Assembly (NCBI GenBank): GCA_947034885.2
Contig: OX344754.2
Span: forward strand, 23,144,501-23,208,500
Length of the DNA stretch: 64,000 nucleotides
Source: Thuidium tamariscinum
Lineage: Eukaryota > Streptophyta > Bryopsida > Hypnales > Thuidiaceae
Reading direction: 5' to 3'
Shown here: positions 1 to 10,599 of the stretch, piece after piece
Numbering within the stretch: position 1 is the stretch's first letter
Layout: every line of letters begins with the position of its first letter
The notes under the pieces: generated by a model
Database searches by the model: none
Told to the model about the DNA's origin: nothing
The model's input: only the letters and a program-made list of their open reading frames with translations
Made by a program: the position numbers and the translations under genes

Positions 1-157
1 GAAAATTATGAAAAAATTAATTAAGGTGTACGATAGTCATAAGTACCTTCCCTATAAATTTCGAATAATTTAGAGTTAAAATGCAAAAGTTTTGGCCAAA
101 AAGTAGATCAACATATATTGTGTGACACAAAATAGTACAAGTGTTTCTTACATTCAC
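1..157 (+). mobile_element. Right part of a dispersed inverted-repeat element (family D), cut by the window edge
   Basis: The segment ends with GTGTTTCTTACATTCAC near 141-157. The same right end occurs near 60141-60158 and 63000-63017, where a matching inverted left end (TTGCAAGAAA) lies about 650-720 bp upstream. Interior phrases such as 'cataagtacctt' and 'gttaaaatgcaaaagtt' also recur in those copies. The left end would lie outside the window. Confidence 0.5.
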
Positions 158-1020
158 TTGTAAAAGCGGTTGACTTTTTATGGAGTCATTTTTGCAATTC
201 CGAAAATTATGAAACTTTTTGAGAGACTTCTAGGAAGTTTCTGAAGGCCAAGTGTAAAGTTTTATTCAAAACTCACAGTTTCTAAATAAGTTTTAAAATA
301 AATACTTGTTGAATTAATTCTTCCAGAGAGAAATTTTTCTTATACTAGGGAATCCCTATGATTTGACTTTGCCATTGTACTTTGGGATTGCTCTTATTCT
401 AAAAATACTTCTCTTTGCTCCTCAGTCACAGTTTGTCCTTGTTTGTAGAATTTCACTAACTAATGTGTGCAAATGTCTATTCCATCGAACTTCTACAATT
501 AGAATTATGTCTAGAGGAATTTTTTATACAAATTCCTAGGAATCTATTAGATTTACTCTAGCACTATCAGAACCTCAATATATTAAGCCCGTTTGTTGGA
601 GAATTCCAGTAAGGGCCAAAACTAGTGTTTCTTTATTAATTTATTCCCATAACTCTATTTGTTGCAAACTCTCTCTAGATTCCTAAACCATATAATTCTA
701 ATAGTTATTTAAACCTCAAAAATCAATACTGATAAGATTTTAGAGCACTCTTAAAAAATTCTAAGTAATCTCCTATAGTTGTAGGGATTTTCTTCAAATA
801 CTCTATAAATACTCTTTTTTCTTCTTTTTGACCAAAATAAGTCTAAAATTGAGCAATAAGTGAAAAAAAGAAAATTTTGAGGTCTAGATGACACTACGAG
901 CCCTACATCATGCTTACAAATAACTAACTCATAGAAGGCAAACCAAGCGGTAGCTCTAAGGATGGGTTCATTCCTCAAGACCAAGTGTGGGTAACATGGG
1001 TGGATTAATTCTTCAAGACT
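158..1020. other. AT-rich intergenic DNA, no gene seen
   Basis: I see no coding signal here. The 128-residue minus-strand reading frame at 751-1137 has no recognisable motif and overlaps a repeat shared with 16.6 and 40.3 kb, so it is not called. Confidence 0.5.
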
Positions 1021-1333
1021 GTAAGGTAGGAGGTCCATAAATTGACCATCTAAGAATTGGAACTGAATTTTGGAGAGGCAAAACATCTTGAAATATTTTT
1101 CAATAAATTTTCCTTGAAAGACAAGTAGAATAGGCATCTAACCCAAGTTGTTTCATATTTTTTGGAGCTTTGCGAAATTAGTTACAAATTTTTGAAATTG
1201 AAAAAAAATAGTTATTCACTAAAAACGACCACCTCTTGAAATGTGCAGATTTGGTACATTGAAGAAAGCGAAATGTACGTCTGAGTCATGTTCACTTTTA
1301 ATGGCCAGTCAGAGTTCAAGCCTCCTACTTTAG
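1021..1333 (+). mobile_element. MITE-like repeat, family E, copy 1
   Basis: It starts GTAAGGTAGGAGGTCC and ends with the imperfect inverse CCTCCTACTTTAG. The interior stretch at about 1080-1190 (ending in a 'tttttggagcttt' phrase) recurs at 16670-16790 and, inverted, at 40275-40400. Copies 1 and 3 are both about 315 bp. The right end lies about 57 bp beyond the stop codon of the membrane-protein gene, so the element may supply part of that transcript's 3' end. No clear target duplication was found. Confidence 0.55.
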
Positions 1334-1389
1334 TTCAGAACAAATTAAGCCCCATAATTCTATTCCAGTTGTACAGTACTCCTGTGATC

Positions 1390-2589
1390 TCACTTGTTTC
1401 CACTCTTCGCCAAATACCCAGAGACAGCAGACACGATCGCCCCAGCCATGAACACGCCCAACGCCGGTTGGAACACACTAGCCCACAACGGCAACCACGA
1501 GTCGATCAGCGTGGTGGACTCCAACACCGACCTCTCCACCAGCCCTGCCACCAACCACGCCAAAATGAACAAAATGAAGAAGAAGTCCGCCACCAGAATC
1601 TTCTCAATCACCGACTTGGCCATCCCCTCGCCTTGAGGCTCCTCCTCCTCCTCCTCCTGGCGGTTGTTGTACCTCTCCATCCGCTTCTCCAGCTCTCTCT
1701 TCTTCTGCAGACGAGCGATATCTTCTTCCATGGACGCGTTTTGCAACAAGTTCTCGCCTGCCGGATCTTCCAGGGATGTGAGCTCTTTCCTCCACAGAGG
1801 CACGTTCCTCTCGCTTGCCTCCTCCTCAGACGCCCCAGTAATTACCTGAAACCAGTGAGAGTTGGGCAAGTTCAGAGTTCGGTCAACAACAGGACTTGGA
1901 GCTTAGTCAAATCTCTGCTGGGTCTCATGTTTTGATTACGAATTGTTGAGCAGCTCACACGAGGACTTCTTTTGTTTTGGAATCTCTTAATTTTCCCGGA
2001 TCAACTCGTGCAGTGTGTGCTTCCCAGGTGCTGGTGAACAAGAAACTTTCTCGCCACCTCAATTCTGCTTTTCTTAAAACAGGGTCAATGGAATTGGTCA
2101 TTTTGTAGCCGTGAGTCCGGGGTCCTTAAGGGGGTGATCCCTAAAAGACCAAATACTCATGGTTTTAAAATGACAAAGTTAATAGATCGTATTGTGAAAA
2201 TAAAAGAGCGCAAATGGAGCGAAAGTTTATTGCTCACCAGAATCAGGGAAAAACACTGAACGAGTTGATCGGGAAATAAAACAAAATCAAACAAAAGAAA
2301 GTCCCCGCGTGACCAACCCATAACCATGTAAAACACACACGAAGACTCAACTTGTGCTTGTTCATTCTTTCAGAGCAAAATGACAAATCTAGAGTTGATG
2401 CAATGTGAGCAAAGGAATGCCGAAGAAAAAGTGGACACGCACATTGCCTCTGCGCTTCAAGAATTCATTCCGAGCTGAATACAGCCTTGGACTCAATCTT
2501 CGCACCACTGGCCTCCCGGAACAGCTTGAACCCCCTCTCGGCACACACCATGTCATTGATGCAGCAGCACTTGCGTATGAGGTCGCCAT
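1390..2589 (-). CDS. Small, probably plastid-targeted membrane protein (intact source copy of the MutS2 N-terminus)
   Basis: Two exons on the minus strand, 2589-2443 and 1845-1390, with a 597-bp GT-AG phase-0 intron, encode about 200 residues. Residues 1-49 are rich in Ala, Ser and Arg with few acidic residues, as in a chloroplast transit peptide. A charged segment follows (motifs NVPLWRKEL, NASMEEDIARLQKKR), then a Glu-rich linker, and two hydrophobic spans in the C-terminal 75 residues (around FFFILFILAWLVAGLV and GVFMAGAIVSAVSGYL). I do not recognise a named family. The start is the first ATG after the upstream stop codon, and the same start is conserved in the 41.4-kb copy. It lies 96 bp downstream of the LYRM2-like gene on the same strand. 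Exon 1 and the first part of exon 2 recur at the 5' end of the MutS2 gene. Function unknown; plastid membrane location is inferred. Confidence 0.75.
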
Positions 2590-2685
2590 TGTCGAGATGA
2601 CGAATCCCGAATCCCGAACAAGTGAACCCTAAATTTCGATAAGGAGCGCTTCAAAGGAATGCAGCAGTGAGGCAAACCCTAAATT

Positions 2686-3132
2686 CTAGACCCGAACATG
2701 ATTCTCATGACCTTGAATCCCGAGCATGGTATTGAGTTGCTTCAACCGCTGCAGCCCGTCGCTGAGAAGGAACCGGATAGTCTGCGCATTTCCTTCAAAC
2801 CGGTGCAGCTCGAATTCCTCCCGAATGCTTTGTTCCAAATCCTCTGTTCCACCACACAACTCTCCTTGTGTTATAGTCACTTAAAACCCAAAACACAGCC
2901 AATTCACAACCCTAAACCCTAATCACAATCCCCGGAGACGAAACACTATGATGAAGAACTGAACGCAACGTCGCACAGACTCAAGCTCGCAATACGTAAC
3001 CTAGGTGACCCCCTAACCTCGAGAATACGCAGGCGCCCGTCGCGCAGATCGCAAAGCAGCTCGATACAATCGCAGTGAGTGCCCCCGCAGCAAGAACGCT
3101 CGAAGATCCAACGCAGCTCCACTCACCCCCAT
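2686..3132 (-). CDS. LYR-motif protein, LYRM2-like (mitochondrial)
   Basis: Assembled by eye from two exons, 3132-3018 and 2864-2686, with a 153-bp phase-1 intron, giving 97 residues. Exon 1 starts ATG GGG GTG AGT and carries the diagnostic motif SLRLYRAALRSARR (residues about 19-32), preceded by LDLRAFLLRGH. Exon 2 carries SIREEFELHRF and TIRFLLSDGLQRLKQLN. This order (short N-terminus, LYR, then REEF, then TIR...G..LK.L) matches animal LYRM2, which is about 88 residues long. LYR proteins are small three-helix adaptors that bind mitochondrial acyl carrier protein and help assemble Fe-S or respiratory complexes; LYRM2 is linked to complex I. No long separate presequence is evident. The stop lies only 96 bp before the next gene's ATG. 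A broken copy of exon 2 sits at 41.1 kb. The exon boundaries are the least certain part. Confidence 0.75.
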
Positions 3133-3769
3133 CTCCTCATCACCACAGCCCCAACAGAACGCCGAGGCTTCTAGCATTCACTTTGGCACGAATCACAGAA
3201 CCCGTCCAGCGACTCCAGCGCCTTCCCATTCGTGCCAGACCAGATGAGTTGATGCAGAAGGTTCTGGCAATGGCGGGTCCTACCCCCTCCACGGGTCCCA
3301 CAAACGAAGTTACCTTCCGACGACACTTGCGCGACGACGCCGACGAACGAAGCTTCCCGCTGCTGTGGCCGCTGCATGGGTTGCGGCGCACTCGCAGTGA
3401 ACGACCAGACTCTACTGGCGTCCGTCGGGGTGCCCACAGCGGCCCAGGGATGGGGCGATATGGTCATCATGAGAGCCCTCAACTGCTCACTACACTGAAC
3501 TCCCCAGTATATTCCCTCGTGGCAGTTCGCAACCAATAGGAGACAACCCCACTCCAGATGGAGCATCCTCACAGCTTGTACTAGGATCTCGAGCTGGAGC
3601 GAGAAAAGAATCCCTCAACGCCAGAACGGGCTGTTCGAAATCGTCATCGCAAATCCAGCTTCTTCGTCGCTTAACTTACTTTGGTCTGCAGGGGTTCGCA
3701 CCTGGGCATGATTTGAGGCGTTTCAATGGTTGGGTTGTTTCCGATTGTTCTCGAGCTTGTGCCTAGTGT
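3133..3769. promoter_or_regulatory. Divergent intergenic region between the LYRM2-like and B3 genes
   Basis: The two start codons face away from each other across about 637 bp of markedly GC-richer DNA, so this probably holds a shared or back-to-back promoter and both leaders. Overlapping open frames on both strands (3075-3572) look like composition effects and show no family motif. No specific transcription factor site is claimed. Confidence 0.4.
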
Positions 3770-5618
3770 GTGGATGCTCCCGCGATGGATGTTGTGGGGG
3801 GCGTTATTGTGGCCGCAGGGGACCACACGGACGATCGCCGCGGTGCTTGTCGCGGCCGAGTGAAGCGTGGCCGCTGCGGGAGCGACTACGGCAGCGAGAC
3901 GATGATGGAGGAGCCCTCCTGGAGCTCCTTTCATCATCGGAAGAAACAAGGCGTTTGGAGCGTGACGGGCGTGACGAGCGTGGCGGATGTCGATCTGCAC
4001 GAGGATTACGAGCTTCGGAGCATGCTCTACGGACCTGCTGCGAATCCTCCGTTCCTGGCGAAACCGCCGCCGTTGCTCACGCGCTCTTGGGTGGATCCAC
4101 TCCGCTTGTTGCTCAAGAAGGAGCTCACGGTCACGGACGTCGGGGATTTGGGACGGATCATTCTGCCCAAGGTGCGTGGAATCGGATCTCGGGCGCTGCG
4201 AGGGTTTTGAAAAGTTGATAACGGGGGGAAGAATCCTAGGCGATTGCGATTCTTAGTCGCGGTTGCATTCTCTGGTTCACGTAGTTTCTTCTTAGTTTGT
4301 GATTCTCTTGGTTTGTGATATCATAAATTCTGTGAATCTTTTGAGGCTTTAGTTTTCAGGATTTAGAGTTTTATTTATGGAGTACTAGGTGAGGTGAGGT
4401 TAGGTGCTCCTCAACAGGAGAATGACTGTTTGTTTTCTTGTTCTGAGTAACCTACAATTGCGATGTGGGGGAGAGATTTCGGTTGAGTATGAGCGCTCTT
4501 GGTCTGTGATTCTTTTAGCGTGATTTCAAATGTTTGTGAATCTTTTCAGGATTTCTTTTTGTGTCGAGTTTTATCTATGGAGTACTAGATGAGGTAAGGT
4601 ACTTCTGTAATGAATGTTATTTTGTTGTTGTGAGTAATCTATAGTTTTGATAGTTTGATAATTGGATAATTTGAATCTTGTTTTTGGTGCTTGCAGAGGG
4701 ATGCGGAATGCCAACTACCACACCTGGACAGCAAAGAGGGACAGTTGTTGAGCATGGAAGACTACAACTCTAATAAGAATTGGACGCTGCGGTATAAGTG
4801 GTGGCCTAACAACAAAAGCCGGATGTATGTATTGGAAAGTACAGGTGGGTTGTGTTTCTTCTTTCTTTTGTGTTTCATCGGTATATGGATTTTCTTTCCG
4901 ACGTGAAGGTTACAATGTGGTCATACATTTGATTTTGAATATTTTTCTACAGGGGAGTTTGTGAAGTACTATGACTTGAAAGAAAAGGATGAGCTCATTG
5001 TCTACAAAGACGGCATTGGAAACTTGGTTAGTATGCCGATCCATTTTACATTGACGTTACAGTTCAAATTTGTTAGCCTGTTAAGTAGGATTGATGTTGT
5101 TCTGAGGATCGCATTTTCTTGCACGGCAATTGACTGATACGACTATCGTGCAGGTGATCCGTGGTCGGAAGTGTTCCACATCTCCAGTCGAAATCGACAC
5201 ATTCTTCGGCTCCCCTGGTACGAAAGGGACGACTCCAACGGCAAAGCGCTCTCCCAAAGGCGCCAACAATCGTTCCCATCTCTCCAAATCCGGAAACTCT
5301 TCAACTCTGAGTCCCACTTCTGCGCCAGCTTCGACGACCACCACCACCACCTCTCTGCAGTTGTCAACGTCGATGTTAACGACTTCAGTGCTCTCCACAG
5401 CCTCTTCAGTTTTCACCACCAGCAGTTACGTCGATGGTTCATTGTTGAACCATCCAGCAACAATTGTCGGGCCTTACGGGGCCGTGGCTGTGCAGACCGA
5501 TCATGGGGCATCTGTTGATTGGGCGAAGCTGCCGGACCCTCCGGCCATCGAGTTCAGCGACCCGCCTGCCATTGAGTTTGCCGACGAGTTTGAATGCGCT
5601 TGGGGAGCCTGCATCTAG
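3770..5618 (+). CDS. B3-domain transcription factor of the ABI3/FUS3/LEC2 group
   Basis: Four exons (3770-4171, 4697-4844, 4953-5026, 5154-5618) encode about 362 residues. The B3 DNA-binding domain spans about residues 108-214. It opens with LLKKELTVTDVGDLGRIILP in exon 1, continues with RDAECQLPHLDSKEG and WPNNKSRMYVLEST in exon 2 and GEFVKYYDL in exon 3, and ends with VIRGRK in exon 4. These segments match the RY-element-binding B3 domain of ABI3, FUS3 and LEC2 rather than the ARF, RAV or REM types. No CW or PHD zinc finger of the VAL group is present. The N-terminus has basic patches; the C-terminus is Ser/Thr-rich, then acidic with a repeated DPPAIEF. The gene is much shorter than typical ABI3 and closer in size to LEC2 or FUS3. 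A second in-frame ATG lies at 3785. It probably acts in the nucleus in embryo, sporophyte or desiccation programmes (inferred from the family). Confidence 0.85.
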
Positions 5619-6378
5619 GACCATCGAGAACCATCGAGAACCATCGAGAACCCGAATCTGCGAATGTGGGGACCAATTTTGTCGGTGTTTCTGTGTACAT
5701 ACTCCTGCATTTTTTTGTTTGGCAATCGATTCAACAGGCGATTTCCTTTGCACTCTGACCTCTTTCATGTGACTGCCGGTTCGAAACTATGAGATAGGTT
5801 GAATGGGTGACAAGTGTGTTATATAGTGTGCAGGAGATTTTTGTAGACTGTCATGATGTTAGAGGTGATGTGAAAGAGGTTTGAGTGTACTTGTTGTTTG
5901 TTGGACTCGTGCTTGACCTGGCGCGCTAACTCATCTGTACCTCATTTTTTCTCGCAACATAAAATCTCTTCACCTCTGTTGCCAAAAATGTAGAGTTTGA
6001 ATCTATCGAATTTGTTTTTACTTGGGGAGACTGCATCTAGAACTCGAATCTGTGAATGTGGTGACCGTTTTCTGTCGGTGTTTTTTTACATACTGAGCAC
6101 TGCGTTGTTTTCGTTTGGCAATTGAACCAGCAGCAGACGATTTCCTGTACACCCACTCTGACCTCTTGTCCTCTTTCATATGACTGCCGGAATGACAGTC
6201 TTCGAAAGTTTTGAGATAAGTGATAAGTGTGATCCAGTGTGACTAAAAAGTGCAGGAGATTTTGTAGACTGTCATGGTAAAGGTCATGTGAAAGAGGTTC
6301 GAGTGTACTTGATGGTTGGACTTGTCAGCTTGACCTGGCGCTCCAACATATCTGTACCTCATTTTTTTTTCTTGCAAC
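5599..6378 (+). repeat. Tandem duplication of the B3 gene's 3' end, period about 422 bp
   Basis: Copy 1 (about 5599-5960) begins in the last codons at CTTGGGGAGCCTGCATCTAG. Copy 2 (about 6021-6378) begins CTTGGGGAGACTGCATCTAG, so the duplicated block includes the stop codon and 3' UTR. Matching phrases follow in the same order, for example CGAATCTG, TGTCGGTGTTT, GCAGGAGATTT, GTAGACTGTCATG and TGACCTGGCGC. The copies are clearly diverged, so the duplication is not recent. Confidence 0.85.
5621..5650 (+). repeat. 10-bp minisatellite, three perfect units, just after the B3 stop codon
   Basis: The unit CCATCGAGAA is repeated three times without change. The duplicated 3' end at 6.0 kb lacks it, so the array probably arose after that duplication. 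Confidence 0.9.
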
Positions 6379-9203
6379 TAAAACTCGTGTTCGGCATGTT
6401 TCGTCACCCTTGTGTCTAAAATCTAGAATTTAACTTCATTGTCGTTACGTCGGAGGAACTCTAAACTTTGCATTTCGTTTTTTGAGTAATGGTGTCAAAA
6501 CTGTGTGCAATCGGACAGGTTACTCTGTTTTCTTTTGGACAAAGATTTTTTGCCAAAGTGTAGATTTCAATTTGGTTGGTAAACTATGACTCCATTCAGT
6601 AATATTCCAAGTTTCGCCGATTCTGATCATTTTGAATGATTCACGTCAAATGAAGCGCCGACTTGCGGACTTTGGCATTGTTCACGGCATTAATGAAATC
6701 TGCAGAAAATGATCAGATTGCGGAAGAACGAATTTATGCTGCTCCCATTTGAATAACATTTTGTAGGTACCGATGATGTCTGGAATGCACATGCGCGGTG
6801 AGAAGGACAAGTAATAAGTTCAGTCCTTTCAAGTTAAGCTTTCGTACTGTGTACCGGCAACTCCCAAATCCCAAGTCTTTCCCAGAAGAATAGATAGATT
6901 CCAACGCTAGTGGACGTTCGACAGGGGTTGACTCGATCTTGTTTCTTCTCAGGAATTACTGTTTCAGGTATTCCAAAGTACTGTCCCCACGATCTATCAG
7001 ATGCTGAAAGATTTGCGTGCTTGATTGATTAAAAAAAATTCCATTTGAGTAGGGACAAGCATAAATTGCCTGGAATCCAATTTACTGCCACCTTATCTAT
7101 TTGAGAATTGAGACCCATGATCACCACTAAATGAACGCAAAAATTGTCACTAAATAATCGCTAAATTAAGTAAAAAATTGTCACAATAATCGCTAAATTA
7201 AGTAAGATTTGCTGCACTATTCATTAATTTGATTAGAAACAGCCATGATCGCTGCTAACTTTGAAATTTTCAACCTACCCATTTGAGGAGGGTTGCGGAC
7301 TCAAAACCAACTCAAAACTGTAGACAACGGTTGCATGTTGATTAGGAGAGCACTGAGAGTCTTCCTAAATACTAGCTTACATTGTGCAGTAGGGTTCGTG
7401 TTGTGCTTCTACCAAGGAAAAAATAATCGCTGAGTTGCAGGAACTATAATAATTCACATGCTTCTCATACCGTACCTGTAAGGCAGGCCCTACGGAATAT
7501 AAATATTTTAAAGAATGTCGAAAAACAATAAAAATAAAGAAGAGAAATTGCCAAAGTCAGCAAGTATTACATGACCAAGTTGTCCAAAATAGTCCAAAAA
7601 AAGTTCAAAGTTCAATGCAATCACAAGTATTTAATACTACTGCCACCAATCTATCATTACTAGCACCAATCTATCATTTGACCTTATACCAGTATAAAAA
7701 AAATTGATAGTGAAAAGACTTCATTGACACTTAAAGAGAATGATGGATGTAGAGGTTGTTTTTATGGTGAAATCATATACCCATCATGAATCTTCAAAGG
7801 GTATGGGATAATTTGGAGAGAAGAGGTTATTCACTCATTGACAAAACCAAGGAATTGTGTTCAAAGTAGAATTTTAGACCTCATTTTGGCATAGTAAAAT
7901 AGATTTTTCTGAAAAAATTTGAACTGTGAAAAGTTGAAAAAACAAGCTACTAATTTCATATTCTCACAGCCCATTAAATTTGTGATTTTGAGCCTCCAAA
8001 AAAAGTTATGAATAGAATTCAAAAAAGATGTTTGAAAATGTTTCAAAAATGGCATGGAAAATTTCCAAAAAAAAACATGTGCCATTTCCATGAATTTCTT
8101 TTCTTAAGCATGACTTGCCATAGCACTTTAAATTTTGTCTCTTAGCTTGCTTTTAATGGGCTCTATTTTGGTTGTCCAACATTCAATTCAAATTTTATTG
8201 TGTTCATTTAACCCCTAAAGTTCTTTCATGTTTAACCTCTAAATGCTCAACTGACCGTATATGGTTGATCTAAAATTGGAGGCTCATTTTGGTATGGGTA
8301 GTTAAATTTTCTTTGACTATTGTAAAAAAGATTTGGGTAGTTTTGAAGGTGAACTACTGAATTTTCTATTTTTCACTAAAAAAGGTAAACATTTGATTTT
8401 TCAGAGGTCTTCAATGCCACATATGCCCATTATTGGAAGTGTAAAGTTTTCTAGTTTTACTTCATTTTCCAACTTTGAACAAGTTTGCCAATTTCACTTG
8501 CCTTGAGATCTAAAAACTTGTACTTATCCATTTGCATTGAAAATGGTTTTGATGGAAAGAATAAAGTATTTTCATGATTTCCACTATTGAAAATTTAAAC
8601 ATGAAAATGTTGGTTTGAAGTTCTTTGCAATTTATACTCATCAAACAAAATTGCATTTCAACAATTGCAAGGTGAATTGTGTAACGAATTTGATAGCTTT
8701 TCATGTGAAGTTGAGTTTTTTGAAAGTGCATTTTAGTGTGCTAACATGATTTGTAGTTGTTTATGTCACCTCCAATCTCCAAAAAACTTATGTGCAAATT
8801 TCTGAAGGTTTACATTGTAGGGAGGGGCAACATATTCAAAATAGAAAATATACATTTCTCTTCTTATAATCTCACAACTCCTATGCAATTTTGCACTCAA
8901 AATTGGTGAACATACTAACAAGCAAGCTCTTTAAACATCTATATAGTTAGATTTTGAAGAAAAACACAATTTGCTTCATTAGAAATAAGTACAAGCCCAT
9001 GCTCTTTTTTGTAGTCAAAATACATATAAAAAGGCTTGGGCATTTTAAAGATTTAAGACCAAAAATTGCTTCAAAACACTTGTCATCAAAATACATCTTC
9101 ATCAATATTTATCTTTAAGCAAATCCAACTATAGGGTCTTTTGATTAACTTATTCAAGTACATAGCCCTAAATTTTATAGTGAATATCCCATTATCCCTA
9201 GCA
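6379..9203. other. AT-rich intergenic DNA, no gene seen
   Basis: Composition falls sharply after about 6.9 kb and stays AT-rich. Short reading frames (such as 7861-8091 and 8510-8731, minus) carry no motif. At about 8209-8255 the phrase TTTAACCCCTAAA and a second TTTAACCTCTAAA with GACCGTATATGG belong to a dispersed repeat family also seen at 23.7, 36.4, 48.5 and 58.6 kb. Confidence 0.5.
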
Positions 9204-9501
9204 CTAGGGGAGGACACTTCCCGTTTTTTAATAACCTATGTGCGGCGGAAGATAGGGTACATTTAAATAATCTTGGGTAAAATTTATAAGAAATTTATAT
9301 ATAAAATAGGGGACATTAAAAAGGCAAAGTGTTTTAAAAATAAAATAGGGATGATAATATGGCTGATTTTTCCGCTTTATGGTAAAATAGGGACTCTTTT
9401 AATGTTGCCAAGTAATGATTACAAGTAATTGATAGCCCTCCTAAAAATACCCCACCGCCGCACGTGGGTCCCCCAAATACACAAGAAGTGTCCTCCCTAG
9501 G
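9204..9501 (+). mobile_element. hAT-like MITE, copy 1 (298 bp)
   Basis: Terminal inverted repeats CTAGGGGAGGACACTT (left) and AAGTGTCCTCCCTAGG (right) bound a non-coding element. It is flanked by the perfect 8-bp direct repeat CCCTAGCA (9196-9203 and 9502-9509). An 8-bp target duplication is the hallmark of hAT transposons. A near-identical element of the same length lies at 9907-10204. Confidence 0.9.
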
Positions 9502-9906
9502 CCCTAGCAATTGCAAATTCAATGTGCCTAAACTTCAAAAATGTTTTTTTTAGCACTTCTAAAGAGTGAAGTTTTTGTCTTTCAATAATTTTAGGAAAAA
9601 ACATATATCCTATAACTTGTGCATTTTAGTCAATATTTTGGAAAATGGGTTGAAAATGTATTTTTTTAAATATAATGAAATAGAATTTTGTATTCAATTT
9701 TTAAAAACATAAAGTGGAAGACTAGAAGTAGGTAGAAAAGAAAAGAAAAAAACAAAACGCCAATGACTTTTACAAGAAATTTAAAATTACTCATTACAAT
9801 GGAAAGAGTGTCCTAGTATACAATCAATGCTCTTTCTTTTTTTAATCATTTTTGTTTTAAAATTTTCAAAATTGAGGCCAAAAGACAACTTTATATTTTT
9901 TCCTTC

Positions 9907-10204
9907 CTAGGGGAGGACACTTCCCATTTTTTAATAACCTACGTGCGGCGGAATATAGGGTACATTCAAATAATCTTAGGTAAAATTTATAAGAAATTTA
10001 CATATAAAATAGGGGACATTAAAAAGGCAAAGTGTTTTAAAAATAAAATAGGGATGATAATATGGCTGATTTTTCCGCTTTATGGTAAAATAGGGACTCT
10101 TTTAATGTTGCCAAGTAATGATTACAAGTAATTGATAACCCCCCTAAAAATACCCCACCGCCGCACGTAGGTCCCCCAAATATACAAGAAGTGTCTTCCC
10201 CGGG
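9907..10204 (+). mobile_element. hAT-like MITE, copy 2 (298 bp)
   Basis: Same family and length as 9204-9501, differing at roughly a dozen positions by eye. It starts CTAGGGGAGGACACTT and ends AAGTGTCTTCCCCGGG. Its own perfect 8-bp direct repeat TTTCCTTC (9899-9906 and 10205-10212) differs from that of copy 1, so the two are independent insertions. The apparent reading frames inside are identical in both copies and are not genes. Confidence 0.9.
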
Positions 10205-10599
10205 TTTCCTTCTTACCTTTGTTGCATGCAAAGTTAAACTCTTCATAACTTTCACATCATTATTTGGATTTAAATGGATTATATGTTTTTAAATAGGTAT
10301 CAATCTATACAATCCAAACAATTTTTTTAGACTTTTTTTAAAATATATTTTTTGTTCCCAGTTTGACATTGAATTTTTTTAATTCTAATTTTTGCAATAT
10401 TTATCAAAATACAAGTGGATCAAAGCTTCATAATTAGATTAGGATCTAATAAGCATCTATCCTAAAATTTTCAAGAAAAACGTCCAAATTATAAAGTTGA
10501 CAAAGCTTGCCGAAACTCTTAGAAAATCCAAAGTAGGATCTTTGGCTGTTTAAGAAAAGATTTTGATGTACTTCTAATGATAGTAATCAACGATGCTAG

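Noticed and set aside
1288..1935. A 215-codon plus-strand frame opposite the membrane-protein gene
   Set aside because: It is the antisense shadow of the minus-strand exon 1845-1390, whose reading is supported by conservation in the MutS2 gene; the plus frame has only Leu/Arg/His-rich noise.
3075..3572. Overlapping frames on both strands (154 and 133 codons)
   Set aside because: GC-rich promoter and leader DNA gives long chance frames. No motif is present, and the LYR exon lies in a different minus-strand frame at 3132-3018.
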